Below are positions 8,604 through 19,813 of a DNA stretch of 64,000 nt, one piece after another. Each line of letters opens with the position of its first letter. Position 1 is the stretch's first letter. A program made the position numbers and the translations under genes. Below the pieces are notes generated by a model. The model saw nothing but the letters and a program-made list of their open reading frames with translations. It had not been told where the DNA came from and made no database searches. The stretch is from Arcuatula senhousia (taxonomy: Eukaryota; Mollusca; Bivalvia; Mytilida; Mytilidae): assembly GCA_963971305.1 (NCBI GenBank), contig OZ020307.1, forward strand, positions 61,749,702-61,813,701, written 5' to 3'.

Positions 8604-11600
8604 AGTAAGCCACTTCCAACCATGAAAATATTTTATACCAGGCTGAAGTTAAATTTTCTTTGTGTGAACAAGACTTACATGTCACTTCCAGCCTTGAAAA
8701 CATTTTATACCAGGCTGATGTTACATTTTCTTTGAGCAAACACGTCTGATATCCAAATACCAGGCATGAAAACATTTTATACCATACTAATGTTACATTT
8801 TCTTTGTGTGAACAAGACTTACATGTCACTTCTAGCCTTTAAACATTTTATACCAGACTGATGTTACATTTTCTTTGTGTGAACAAGACTTACATGTCAC
8901 TTCTAGCCTTTATAACATTTTATACTATGCTGATGTTACATTTTCTTTGTGTGGACAAGACTTACATGTCACTTCTAGTCTTTAAACATTTTATACCAGG
9001 CTGATGTTACATTTTCTTTATGTGAACAAGACTTACATGTCACTTCTAGCCTTTATAACATTTTATACTAGGCTGATGTTACATTTTCTTTGTGTGAACA
9101 AGACTTACATGTCACTTCTAGCCTTTAAAACATTTCATACCAGGCTGATGTTACATTTTCTTTGTGTGAACAAGACTTACATGTCACTTCTAGCCTTTAA
9201 AACATTTTATACCAGGCTGATGTACATTTTCTTTGTGTAAACAAGACTTACATGTCACTTCTAGCCTTGAATACATTTTATACCAGGCTGATGTTACATT
9301 TTCTTTGTGTGAACAAGACTTACATGTCACTTCTAGCCTTGAAAACATTTTATACTATGCTGATGTTACATTTTCTTTGTGTGGACAAGACTTACATGTC
9401 ACTTCTAGTCTTTAAACATTTTATACCAGGCTGATGTTACATTTTCTTTATGTGAACAAGACTTACATGTCACTTCTAGCCTTTATAACATTTTATACTA
9501 GGCTGATGTTACATTTTCTTTGTGTGAACAAGACTTACATGTCACTTCTAGCCTTTAAAACATTTCATACCAGGCTGATGTTACATTTTCTTTGTGTGAA
9601 CAAGACTTACATGTCACTTCTAGCCTTTAAAACATTTTATACCAGGCTGATGTACATTTTCTTTGTGTAAACAAGACTTACATGTCACTTCTAGCCTTGA
9701 ATACATTTTATACCAGGCTGATGTTACATTTTCTTTGTGTGAACAAGACTTACATGTCACTTCAAGCCTTGAATACATTTTATACCAGGCTGATGTTACG
9801 TTTTCTTTGTGTGAACAAGACTTACATGTCACTTCTAGCCTTGAATACATTTTATACCAGACTGAATTTAAATTTTCTTTGTGTGAACAAGACTTACATG
9901 TCACTTCTAGCCTTTAAAACATTTTATACCAGGCTGATGTTACATTTTCTTTGTGTGAACAAGACTTACATGTCACTTCTAGCCTTTAAAACATTTTATA
10001 CCAGGCTGATGTTACATTTTCTTTATGTGAACAAGACTTACATGTCACTTCCAGCCTTGAAAACATTTTATACCAGGCTGAAGTTAAATTTTCTTTGTGT
10101 GAACAAGACTTACATGTCACTTCCAGCCTTGAAAACATTTTATACCAGGCTGATATTACATTTTCTTTGTGTGGACAAGACTTACATGTCACTTCTAGCC
10201 TTTTAAACATTTTATACCAGGCTGATGTTACATTTTCTTTGTGTGAACAAGACTTACATGTCACTTCCAGCCTTGAAAACATTTTATACCATACTAATGT
10301 TACATTTTCTTTGTGTGGACAAGACTTACATGTCACTTCTAGCCTTGAAAACATTTTATACCAGGCTGATATTACATTTTCTTTGTGTGGACAAGACTTA
10401 CATGTCACTTCTAGCCTTTAAAACATTTTATACCAGCCTGATGTTACATTTTCTTTATGTGAACAAGACTTACATGTCACTTCTAGCCTTGAATACATTT
10501 TATACCAGGCTGATGTTAAATTTTCTTTGTGTGAAGAAGACTTGCATGTCACTTCCAGCCTTTAAAACATTTTATACCATATTGATGTTACATTTTCTTT
10601 GTGTAAACAAGACTTACATGTCACTTCCAGCCTTGAAAACATTTTATACCAGGCTGATGTTACATTTTCTTTGTGTGAACAAGACTTACATGTCACTTCT
10701 AGCCTTTAAAACATTTTATACCAGGCTGATGTTACATTTTCTTTATGTGAACAAGACTTACATGTCACTTCCAGCCTTGAAAACATTTTATACCAGGCTG
10801 AAGTTAAATTTTCTTTGTGTGAGCAAGACTTACATGTCACTTCCAGCCTTGAAAACATTTTATACCAGGCTGATGTTACATTTTCTTTGTGTGAACAAGA
10901 CTTACATGTCACTTCTAGCCTTTAAAACATATTATACCAGGCTGATGTTACATTTTCTTTATGTGAACAAGACTTACATGTCACTTCCAGCCTTGAAAAC
11001 ATTTTATACCAGGCTGAAGTTAAATTTTCTTTGTGTGAACAAGACTTACATGTCACTTCCAGCCTTGAAAACATTTTATACCAGGCTGATGTTACATTTT
11101 CTTTGTGTGGACAAGACTTACATGTCACTTCTAGCCTTTAAAACATTTTATACCAGGCTGATGTTACATTTTCTTTGTGTAAACAAGACTTACATGTCAC
11201 TTCTAGCCTTGAATACATTTTATACCAGGCTGATGTTAAATTTTCTTTGTGTGAAGAAGACTTGCATGTCACTTCCAGCCTTTAAAACATTTTATACCAT
11301 ACTGATGTTACATTTTCTTTGTGTGAACAAGACTTACATGTCACTTCCAGCCTTGAAAACATTTTATACCAGGCTGAAGTTAAATTTTCTTTGTGTGAAC
11401 AAGACTTACATGTCACTTCCAGCCTTGAAAACATTTTATACCAGGCTGATGTTACATTTTCTTTGTGTGAACAAGACTAACATGTCACTTCTAGCCTTGA
11501 AAACATTTTATACCAGGCTGATGTTGCATTTTCTTTGTGTGAACAAGACTTGTATCCCACTTCAAGTCATGAGAACATTTTATACCAGGGTGATGTTTTA

Positions 11601-11610
11601 TTTTGACAGT
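8604..11610. repeat. minisatellite 2, 72-bp unit, about 41 copies
   Basis: Head-to-tail repeats of a 72-bp unit with core words TTTCTTTGTGTGAACAAGAC, TTACATGTCACTTC, TAGCCTT and ACATTTTATACCAGGCTGA. Higher-order structure is visible. A 430-bp six-unit block starting near 8910 is repeated directly after itself near 9340, with the same one-base deletions in both copies. A 216-bp three-unit block recurs at about 10700 and 10920. Because 72 is a multiple of three, frames stay open for hundreds of codons on both strands; the longest, 10225-11682 on plus, is a 24-residue repeat. The last units decay and the array ends at a unique tail near 11600. Confidence 0.95.
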
Positions 11611-12269
11611 AGGAAGGAGTTGCAACATTTTCTGTGTTATATATGGCTGTGCATTACTGTAATCAATGTGAAGATTGTGTAGCTGAATTGATAAGAACTT
11701 TGGTTTTTTTCTTTCATTTTCTTTGTATTTTTACATTTGTAAAAAAATGCAAAACAAAAACAAGAATAAAAAAAGACAAAATGCCCCATCTCACATCATA
11801 ATTCCCCTGCAATCACCAAACCAAGTTGATTCCAATACATTGTAGTATAATTTTATGATGATTAAAAGATTTATCAAGATTCATGATGCCATACTTCCTT
11901 TAGGCATAGGTTAAGTAAAGTCAACCTTTAGAAAATCCAAAGTATAACAACTTCTTTTTCTGTCATCAATCAACCATGAGGTTGATGAGACGGGTACAAC
12001 TTTATGGTGAGTTTTGTATGCTTATATCTTAATGTATATGTGTACATAAAGTTTCAAGATGGTACCACAATTCCTTCATGATATGAATGAAATTCTTAAT
12101 TTTAAATCCACCCTTTTTCTGTAATCAATTAACCATGTAGTTGACAAAAATGGTAAAATTTCATGATGTTTTTTGTTAATTCCCTGATGTATATGTGTAC
12201 AAAGTTTCATGATGATACCAAACTTCCTTCATGGTAAACTATCTTCAAGCTGTAGGTAAACCCGATTAA
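11611..12269. other. degenerate dispersed repeat body
   Basis: Contains internally similar segments such as ATGTATATGTGTACA with AAGTTTCA(A/T)GATG (near 12030-12070 and 12180-12210) and CTTCCTTCATG/CTTCATGATA words. This looks like the body of the R1 dispersed repeat whose end is at 12270-12335. No open frame is supported. Confidence 0.4.
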
Positions 12270-12335
12270 GGATGGACAGATGGACCCCAACACTATATTC
12301 CCCACTACTTTTGTAGATGGGGCATAAAAAATAAC
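12270..12335 (+). repeat. dispersed repeat R1, best-preserved end
   Basis: GGATGGACAGATGGACC, AACACTATATTCCCC and TTTGTAGATGGGGCATAAAA occur in the same order as the copies at 767 and 1333. Confidence 0.55.
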
Positions 12336-13618
12336 TATACTTTACCTTTTCAAACCATTTATTAACTTTTTATTGATTAAAGTTTTCATGCTGATGTTGA
12401 CACTTTGTTAAGTGTTGTTCACCGTTAGGTTGCCACATGAAATGGACGGTTTTACCTCCACAGCTTTAATCAATATAAAGTTGTTACAGTTTGAATTTTC
12501 TTGTTCTGTTTACAATTAAGCACTTACCAATGGAAAAACAAATCTTGGGTCACTCTAAAAAATATAAAGTCATCAAAATGTTATAAGTGTATGTAACTCT
12601 TTAAAAATCATAAATATGTAGTTTGTGGGAAACAACTATCATTTAGTATACATGTAGTTTTTAATGCTAAATTTGGTTTCCTTTCCCAATATCTTGGATA
12701 TAAGTACTTCTCTTTCAATATAATTATACAGCATTACAAAATAGCTATTTCATTGAAAATCCTTCAGTACTTAAAAAATTAAAAGTAACTGTTATAAGTA
12801 AGTAGGTGTGATAATGTTGGATTATTTTAAATGTGTCAATACAAACTAAAGTACCAAATTGAATCAAATTATATTTTAAAGCACACAAAAGTATATTGTT
12901 AATAGTAAAGTATGTACTTTCAACTATTTTTGATCAATTAAATCAGTATTTACAGGGAAATGGTAAACTATCTTCTACTATTGTCTGAAACCAGAAATTA
13001 CTTTTAAACAAAAAAAGTTAATTACAACCTGTATAACATCTGGCATCCTCACTTCTCTCAGATTCTGAAAACAATAAATACTACATTATTTCAAATAACT
13101 AAAACATGTGAAATAAACAATGTTTTATATATTTTTTATAGGTAAATGTACATGTACATTGGAATATTGATTGTTTTGAAGATTTTAATGCATTTTTTTT
13201 TTATTTCTATGGACCTGTTGTGCAAGAAAAATAAAAGTAGTTCTTTTCTGCATAAAACATTATCATAACATTACCAATATTTTATCAAGGCTCATGTGAT
13301 ACTTAGTTCAAGGTCTATATTGCAATATTTTCTTAGATAAAAGAGGTACATTGTAGTAATCAACAACAAAAATGGTAATCTGGTGTATTACTATCTTTCT
13401 TAATGTCAATGTCAATACAAGTTAACTTACAGGCTGTACTGGATGTACAAAATCCTCAATCCCTGGAGCTGCCAGTGAAACCTTCAAAATTACCTACATG
13501 TACAATAAAAGAAAATATTACTCAAAACAATTTAATTCCTTCATTCAATAAACCATTTTATTGTATAGCAATACATGTATTGACATGATCAAATTCCTGA
13601 AAATACTGCAAGGTATTT
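12336..13618. other. no feature seen
   Basis: AT-rich, with several TACATGTA words. It could be intron or intergenic sequence. No domain-bearing frame was recognised on either strand. Confidence 0.35.
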
Positions 13619-13846
13619 ATGACAGTGAGGTCAGTCAGGTCACTGAAGGTTTGCTCAACCTTAATGGGACACCAGAACAAGGAGAAACGACAAAAAATTG
13701 AAGAAACTTCGTAGCAAATTAGACGTCATCAGGAAACATTGTTTTACAAGGAGAATAGTAGACATGTGGACTATATAGCCAAATAGAAGAGGTGGATACA
13801 GTGGTCCAAGAAACCAGCATCCACAGATGATCCTATCCTATCCTAA
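13619..13846 (+). pseudogene. coding-like remnant, unidentified
   Basis: A frame starting at ATG 13619 reads as a basic, lysine/arginine-rich protein segment ending in KRWIQWSKKPASTDDPILS and then TAA (13844-13846), but has two internal TAG codons. The composition is protein-like (QNKEKRQKIEE, RWIQWSKK) rather than random for this AT-rich DNA. I do not recognise the family. It could be a broken exon or a piece of an element's first ORF. Confidence 0.25.
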
Positions 13847-14313
13847 TACATGTATAATTTCCGCATAAAAATTAATGGGACCTCAACAAGTAAAAGGGTT
13901 ATTGCATGATTCTTGTCCCTAAAAAAAATAAATAATGCTGTCTGCAGTCTTTGAATTTAGCACTGGTCAACAAGCCCCTGGCCAGTAAAATTCCTTTCAG
14001 GCAATTGAATTTTCAACAAAAGTTATATTGAATTTTCAAAGAGATAATTTTAGAAATCAGGATTTCGGCAAGTGAATTACAAATCCTAATTTCAAACACT
14101 GTCTGCACTCATAAACTCATGCAATATCAACAACAATTATCCAATATTCATGCAATAGTCTTGCACATTTAACATGTACATTTCATGTATCTCAAAGTTT
14201 TGAAAATAAAACAATACTTCTTTATGTTACGGCCCAAATGTTGTTTCAATTGTTACAAGTCTAGATGTTCATCTAAATCTCAATGAAGAACTTAACAAAA
14301 GTGTTACGGACAT
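13847..14313. other. no feature seen
   Basis: Nothing supported beyond AT-rich sequence. Confidence 0.3.
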
Positions 14314-14575
14314 AAGGGGACAACGTTTGATTCTAAGGGGGGCTGGAAGTTTCGGTCGAGCCAGAATATTTCTTTTCAATATTTTCCGGGTCAGAAAATT
14401 TATTTTTCATCGCTTTGCGGAAAGAATATTTATTTTTCATATACTATGAGATCTGGGGCTAGGATATATTTTCTTGGGGTGAGGGCCAGAATATTTATTT
14501 TCAGCTTTGGCCAGAATATTTATTTACAAACCCACCCCCCCCACCCCTTCCTCAGAATCAAATGGTTGTCCCCTA
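14314..14575. mobile_element. foldback MITE with A/T subrepeats
   Basis: The ends are imperfect inverted repeats of about 24 bp: AAGGGGACAACGTTTGATTC at left and, reversed, TTAGGGGACAACCATTTGAT at right. The interior holds repeated CCAGAATATTTATTTT-type words on one strand. No clear target duplication. Confidence 0.6.
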
Positions 14576-15308
14576 AGGATTTAAAACTATATGGCCGATC
14601 CACATATGCAGTCAGGCCATAAAAATATGTATTTAGATTTATTTTTTATTGTTGGGTTGTTTCTTTTTGATACCTTGAGTGGAATTAAAGTTTAACTCAA
14701 ATGTGCTTAAGCAAAAATGGCAATAAAATTGAAAGAGTAAGCATGAAAAATAAGTAGGGTCAGGTAACTGGAAACACACTCATTAATAATAGTGAAAAAA
14801 AATAGAATGTTCTGGAAACATTTGTACAATGTAAGTGTAATCAAGGAATTAGAATAATAATGCAGAAGGATTCTTGAAAGACTTGCATGCCTACAATTTT
14901 ACAACTAATCTTTTGACTATATAAAAAAATATTCTGTTCAATAATTCTAATAACGAATTACAGTATTTAACTTAAGTAATATACATGTGGAGTAGAAGGT
15001 TCCAGAAACATCCTCAGTAGTTTCCGTATATTTATAAACATTGAGCGAAGTAATGCGGAAAATAGATGTATAAAGTGATCTTTAAAGTGATCATGCTATC
15101 ATTAAATTTAATAAAGAGAGTTGTCCCTTTCAATTAATCAACAATTACGGATTTTTTCAACACACCGTGATAAAAAACATCTTCACCAACTCCATCTTGA
15201 AGAGAGAAAGTAATTATACATGCGCAGTAGAAGAGTGACGTCACGTGACGGCTATCCCTAAAGCTGCAAACAGTACGATTCATTATCATTTGAGATATGT
15301 ATAGTGAT
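14576..15308. other. no feature seen
   Basis: AT-rich sequence without a supported frame or repeat. Confidence 0.3.
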
Positions 15309-15885
15309 TTTGTTGTAACATAATATATTTGTGGAAACAATATATTTTTTCAATTACACTCAATTAAATATAAATTTTTGTTCCATCAAGACCTTATGCC
15401 TTCGCCGCATTATTTATACCAAAAGTATAATAATCTCAGTACTTTGATTCCTTATTTGTCGTCTCCAAGTTCCGAAAACAACTTTGTTTTATATATACGT
15501 ATTCAACACGTGAAGTAAAAGAGACACGATTACAATAAATAGTTTGTCTGAGCATGACCAACTATTGTCATTTTGAATAATCTATTTTTTCAATCTAATA
15601 CTTTCTGCCTAGTATTTTTTTTAAATACTGTGGATTCATTAATTTTCGTGGGTATCAATTTTTGTGGCTTGATGAAAAAGGACCATTTCGTGAATTATTA
15701 AATTCGTGGTTCTGAAGTTTTCAGCATGCAGATCAATGATAAATGTTCTTTTCCCCTGGTATTAGATTTTGCAGGTCTAGACCACCCACGAAAACCATGA
15801 AAATTGTTACCTCATGAATAATAATCAGTAATCAAATGCACTTAACATTTAGTATAATCGTGGCCCCTGGGTCCTGACTAATGAA
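15309..15885. repeat. diverged duplicate block, copy 1
   Basis: Matches 22878-23295. Shared words include GTTGTAACA followed by AATATATTTGTGGAAA, CCTTATTTGTC, AAATAGTTTGTCTG, GCATGACCAACTATTGTCAT (GACATGACC in copy 2), ATGCACTTAA and GGCCCC(T/G)GGGT. Copy 1 also contains the MITE at 15626-15830, which copy 2 lacks. Both copies lie just before PLE reverse-transcriptase remnants. Confidence 0.65.
15626..15830. mobile_element. TA-flanked MITE inserted in the duplicate block
   Basis: Begins TACTGTGGATTCATTAA and ends with sequence whose complement begins TACTGATTATTATTCATG. Inside are the words TTTTCGTGGG and CCCACGAAAA in opposite orientation, making a foldback. The matching position in the second block (near 23245) is uninterrupted, which marks this as an insertion, probably at a TA. 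Confidence 0.6.
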
Positions 15886-15898
15886 CTACTTTCTCCCT

Positions 15899-17165
15899 GA
15901 AAGTATACTGGCGAAATGTGGATTCTCAAAAATTCTAAAGAACTGATGGAAAATCTCCATTCTAAGTCATTTTCATCATGTAATAGCATTAAAACGTTTG
16001 ATTTCTCTACATTATATACTTCAATTCCACATTCACAATTAAAATCTCGTTTGGCACAGCTGATTAAACGTAGCTTTATCAAAAAGAATGGAAAACGCAG
16101 GTACAAGTATTTGGTAGTCGGTTATAAAAAGACTTACTTTGTCATCCAAGAGTCTAGCAAGAAAAACAAATTTACAGAAGATCAAATAATAGAAATGCTC
16201 AACTTTCTAATCGACATCATATTTGTACAGTTTGGTGGACGTGTTTTTCAGCAAACAATAGGTATCCCAATGTGCACAAATTGTGCACCATTGCTTGCCG
16301 ATTTGTTTCTTCATTCATATGAAGCAGACTTCTTACAATCACTTCTAGACAAAAAGGACCGCAAACTTGCTTTATCCTTCAATCTCACATTTCGTTATAT
16401 TGATGATGTCCTTTCACTAAACAATCCTCGATTTGGTGACTATTTACATCTCATATATCCGAAGGAACTTGAGGTAAGGGACACTACAGATACTAGGAAG
16501 TCTGCTTCATATTTGGATCTATTTCTCGAAATTGACACACAAGGAAGGCTTTGTACAAAGCTCTATGACAAACGTGATGACTTCAACTTTCCAATAGTTA
16601 ACTTTCCCTTTCTGTGTAGCAACATTCCGTCCGCTTCAGCATATGGAGTTTACGTATCACAATTGATTCGTTATTCCAGAGCATGTGGGGAGTACAACGA
16701 CTTCCTTGATAGAGCTACACGGCTGACAAGCAAATTGTTAACACAGGGGTACGTTGCTCCCAGGTTGTTGTCATCACTCAAGAAATTTTACGGACGACAT
16801 CATGTGCTTGTATGCAAATACGGGATTTCTATCTCTCAGATGAGCACAGATGTTGGTTTGACATAGAGTTTTGTGGTGTCGTCCTTTCCTGATTTGACCA
16901 ACGCTTAATCGATCTTTGGCAACGTGACGGGTGTGCTATAGCAAGCAGGAACTGCTTACTCTTCCGGAGCACCTGAGTTCACTCTCGTTTCGACTTGAGT
17001 TCACGTTGCTGAATGCGGTTTTGTTGTTATGTGTGTGTGTTTTATGTTGTTATGTGGTTTGTTTTGTTGTGATGATTTTTTGTCTGCCGGTTTTGTCTTT
17101 GTCTTCACGGTTTTATGATACTGATTACCCCTTTGGTACACCTTTGCTTCTGGCGAAAGCTAGAA
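15899..17165 (+). mobile_element. PLE-1 copy A, 5'-truncated
   Basis: A Penelope-like element remnant: part of the reverse transcriptase (15916-16866) plus the roughly 300-bp 3' region shared by every PLE-1 copy here, recognisable by GTGTGCTATAGCAAGCAGGA, CTTCCGGAGCACCTGAG and TTGGTACACCTTTGCTTC. The 5' part of the RT is missing; the junction is just before ATGTGGATTC. Confidence 0.85.
15916..16866 (+). CDS. Penelope-like reverse transcriptase, partial
   Basis: 316 uninterrupted codons covering most of the palm and thumb of a PLE reverse transcriptase. Motif A is FDFSTLYTSIPH with Asp29, motif B is IGIPMCTNCAPLLAD near 115-128, and motif C is FRYIDDVLSLNN with YIDD at 161-164. The downstream YDKRDDFNFPIVNFPF and YGVYVSQLIRY boxes are shared with the other copies here. 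Motif B normally reads MGTNC; the Cys at position 120 looks like a damaging change. No GIY-YIG nuclease follows before the stop, so the family either lacks it or carries it upstream, in the missing 5' part. The start ATG is internal, so this is a fragment. Confidence 0.85.
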   Translation: MWILKNSKELMENLHSKSFSSCNSIKTFDFSTLYTSIPHSQLKSRLAQLIKRSFIKKNGKRRYKYLVVGYKKTYFVIQESSKKNKFTEDQIIEMLNFLIDIIFVQFGGRVFQQTIGIPMCTNCAPLLADLFLHSYEADFLQSLLDKKDRKLALSFNLTFRYIDDVLSLNNPRFGDYLHLIYPKELEVRDTTDTRKSASYLDLFLEIDTQGRLCTKLYDKRDDFNFPIVNFPFLCSNIPSASAYGVYVSQLIRYSRACGEYNDFLDRATRLTSKLLTQGYVAPRLLSSLKKFYGRHHVLVCKYGISISQMSTDVGLT

Positions 17166-17620
17166 AATCCTTATAACACCAATTGTGGTGATTTTGTCAT
17201 CTAAAGGGAAAGAAAATTTCCATGCAATCTGAACCCAAACTTGCACAATACATTTTGATTATGACGAAACCCTTATTAGACCATGGCCAACTTCACAATT
17301 AAAGTGTAAAATATTTTGAAACTTAATTTCATCCTTTTAGTGTTTAGTTTCTGCAAAGATATCTAAAATATATTTTGGGTCCTTTAGAAATAAAGGAGCA
17401 ATGGAAAAAAAATGTTGCTGTTACATGTCGTGTTCAGATCTAGGAAAATTATCGGCAACATTTTTTACTTATACCAAATTGAATAACAAAAATTGAACAG
17501 TGTAGTACTTTTAATAAAATCAAAACAAAAAGAATTAACAAAACTAACTTAGGTTTTATACAACAGTGTTACATTTGAAAAAAAATGTGATATGTTCTCA
17601 ATTCATTTGTTACAAACACA
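17166..17620. other. no feature seen
   Basis: AT-rich sequence between PLE-1 copy A and the Helitron. Nothing supported. Confidence 0.3.
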
Positions 17621-17827
17621 TCTATACTACTAAAATAACGAAGCGTTTTTTGTTAGCCGGGTTGCAGCCTAAATAACAAATGCTACGACAAAGCTTCATA
17701 TATCAAAAATAGGGGATGGTTGTGCCCTTTGAAAATTTAATTAGCACATATGCAATTATGTCTGCAGTTTGCTAATTAACCTAATTAATTGATCCGGAAA
17801 TGCTATAGCCGTCATCGTTCCGGATTT
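17621..17827 (+). repeat. left arm of a 207-bp inverted repeat
   Basis: Pairs with 18367-18566. The arms are close to identical (for example GCCTAAATAAC against GCCTAAACAAC). It is the Helitron's own 5' end. Confidence 0.85.
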
Positions 17828-18366
17828 ACACTATGAACAGTCATACTAAAAAGCGATAGGAAGCGCCCAATACTAAAAAGTTTTTGTCTTTATCTGAAAA
17901 TGAAAAAAGGTTATAAATTGTTACAGGATTATGTAATCCATTTATATATCAACCTAAAAATACTAACAAATTAGTAGTACGTGTAGAGGTAAAATAGGAA
18001 AGAAAACATCGATTTTCTCAACGCCACGACATTGAATTTAATTGTTCATCACGCAATAAATTAATTTAGGTAGAATGCAGTGATATGCTTGACCAAGAAA
18101 TTGCGAGTATTTTCCGATAGATAAAAAATGAATTACCGCTTGATAATTTACTCCGCGCAAGATAATCCGTCTCAATGTTTTGTTTTATCACTAAATTTCT
18201 TGCTTAATGTTGATTTGAAATCAATTTATAAAAAATGACTGTTAGATATTTTTTTATTTGGGTATAACCTTAATTTTCGCGTAGCACATTTTAAAAGGTC
18301 TGCTGTTAGAAATGTAAATTTGTATGATCTAATATATCTTCAATGCCGATTCGATGTTCATAGTAA

Positions 18367-18566
18367 AAATCCGGAACGATGACGGCTATAGCATTTCCGG
18401 ATCAATTAATTAGGTTAATTAGCAAACTGCAGACATAATTGCATATGTGCTAATTAAATTTTCAAAGGGCACAACCATCCCCTATTTTTGATATATGAAG
18501 CTTTGTCGTAGCATTTGTTGTTTAGGCTGCAACCCGGCTAACAAAAAACGCTTCGTTATTTTAGTA
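18367..18566 (-). repeat. right arm of the 207-bp inverted repeat
   Basis: Reverse complement of 17627-17827. Its outer end continues at 19117-19126 after the inserted MITE. Confidence 0.85.
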
Positions 18567-19116
18567 TAGTCCATTTGAGTTCTATAAATCAACGAAAATT
18601 CTTTTAAATTTTTTTGTCTCTCAAAAACACAAATAAACTTTTTATTAGTATACGAACTCTGATAACAAAAACCAAGATGTTAACTTTTAAAACAAAAAAG
18701 TTTTCCATATGGTCTAATGCTAAATATTTCACCAATTTTAATAATACCTAAAATGGTGTGTTTATCTGACGGAACAGCCAGGTGTTGGGCCGACCTGAAC
18801 ATAATTGAAAGGACTAACAATAGGAGATTAGATGACCAATTAGCCCCACAAAGGAATTTTAAAGGTACATGTATACGGAGCAAATGCTGTTCCTGGTCAC
18901 TAGGTTGTACTCCCTTGGATTTCTATGAATTTTTGGTCCATTTTTACTATTAAGGTCTATGGAAAACATTTTTATTAATCATGCAAAAATTTTGAAATTT
19001 TTGGCCTGAGTTCGTATGCCCTTAAAAAGTCATGACATATCAAAATAGTTAAAATATTTTGGAAGACGTAAATTTACAAGCCATTTTTCGATGATTTATA
19101 AAACTCAAATGGACTA
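18567..19116. mobile_element. 550-bp TA-flanked MITE inside the Helitron
   Basis: Terminal inverted repeats TAGTCCATTTGAGTT at both ends, extending about 26 bp with two mismatches, and flanked by TA (18565-18566 and 19117-19118). Removing the element and one TA restores CGTTATTTTAGTAGTATAGA, the exact complement of the Helitron 5' end at 17621, so the boundaries are certain. The TA duplication suggests a Tc1/mariner-type origin. It holds no coding frame. Confidence 0.85.
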
Positions 19117-19788
19117 TAGTATAGATGACTGTTAGATATTTTGTTTATTGGGGTATAACCTTAATTTTCGCGTAGCACATTTTAAAAGGTCTGCTGTTAG
19201 AAATGTAAATTTGTATGATCTAATATATCTTCAGTGCCAATTCGATGTTTTGGTCCCCCAGCCTTTTTTACAGTGTTTAAAATTAGTTCCCAAGTTTTCA
19301 GACAATTGCAAAAAAAAAAAAAAAACAACAAAACTTTTCTATTAATTATGCTAAATATTTAAAAGATTTTATATAATAGATTATATTGGTAAGTTTACTA
19401 TAAAAATGTATGCAAAAATTTTTTTACCGTCTAAATTGTAAATTGATAAAAACTAAAACAATTTAAAATTTATCATATTGTATTTTTTTTCTACGTGTAA
19501 AATTAGGCTCAATGATGTCAATAAATTGAGAAAATTGGGTAGCGATTGATTGAAGCATGGAAGTAATATAATCTTACTCCCATGATTGAAGCTTATCCTG
19601 TCATTGGGCATTTGTTTAATTTACAGGTGGGGTAACAATCAATAAAAGATAATGAACCAAAAACTTATTCAGTTAAAGAATAATGTAGAAATTTTAATTT
19701 GCGATTAGTACAACTATGTAAGGTCATGTAAATGCAAGATTTTTATGTGTGTGGTCCATTTTTTTAAGCAACGCAACGATTGATTTTT

Positions 19789-19813
19789 CCGCGAATTCGC
19801 GGGTTTCTTCTAG
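19789..19813 (+). other. Helitron 3' terminal hairpin and CTAG
   Basis: Palindrome CCGCGAATTCGCGG, seven-base spacer, then CTAG followed by T. Confidence 0.6.

Larger units (their letters stand above)
17621..19813 (+). mobile_element. non-autonomous Helitron/Helentron with nested insert
   Basis: The 5' end TCTATACTACTAAAATAACG is preceded by A. The 3' end is CTAG (19810-19813) followed by T, and a perfect palindrome CCGCGAATTCGCGG (19789-19802) lies seven bases before it. That is the expected Helitron 3' hairpin, CTRR end and A/T insertion. Inside, the first 207 bp (17621-17827) recur inverted at 18367-18566 plus 19117-19126, nearly identical. A 123-bp stretch is present twice in direct orientation (18236-18358 and 19126-19250). 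No Rep/helicase frame is present. The inverted 5' copy is split by a 550-bp TA-flanked MITE. Confidence 0.65.

Noticed and set aside
5722..11610. CRISPR-like array.
   Set aside because: The whole 71/72-bp unit repeats with no unique spacers, and the context is animal retroelements.
8604..11610. Real repeat proteins encoded by minisatellite 2 (several frames of 60-485 codons on both strands).
   Set aside because: The 72-bp period keeps multiple frames open at once; no single frame stands out, so these are most likely by-products.
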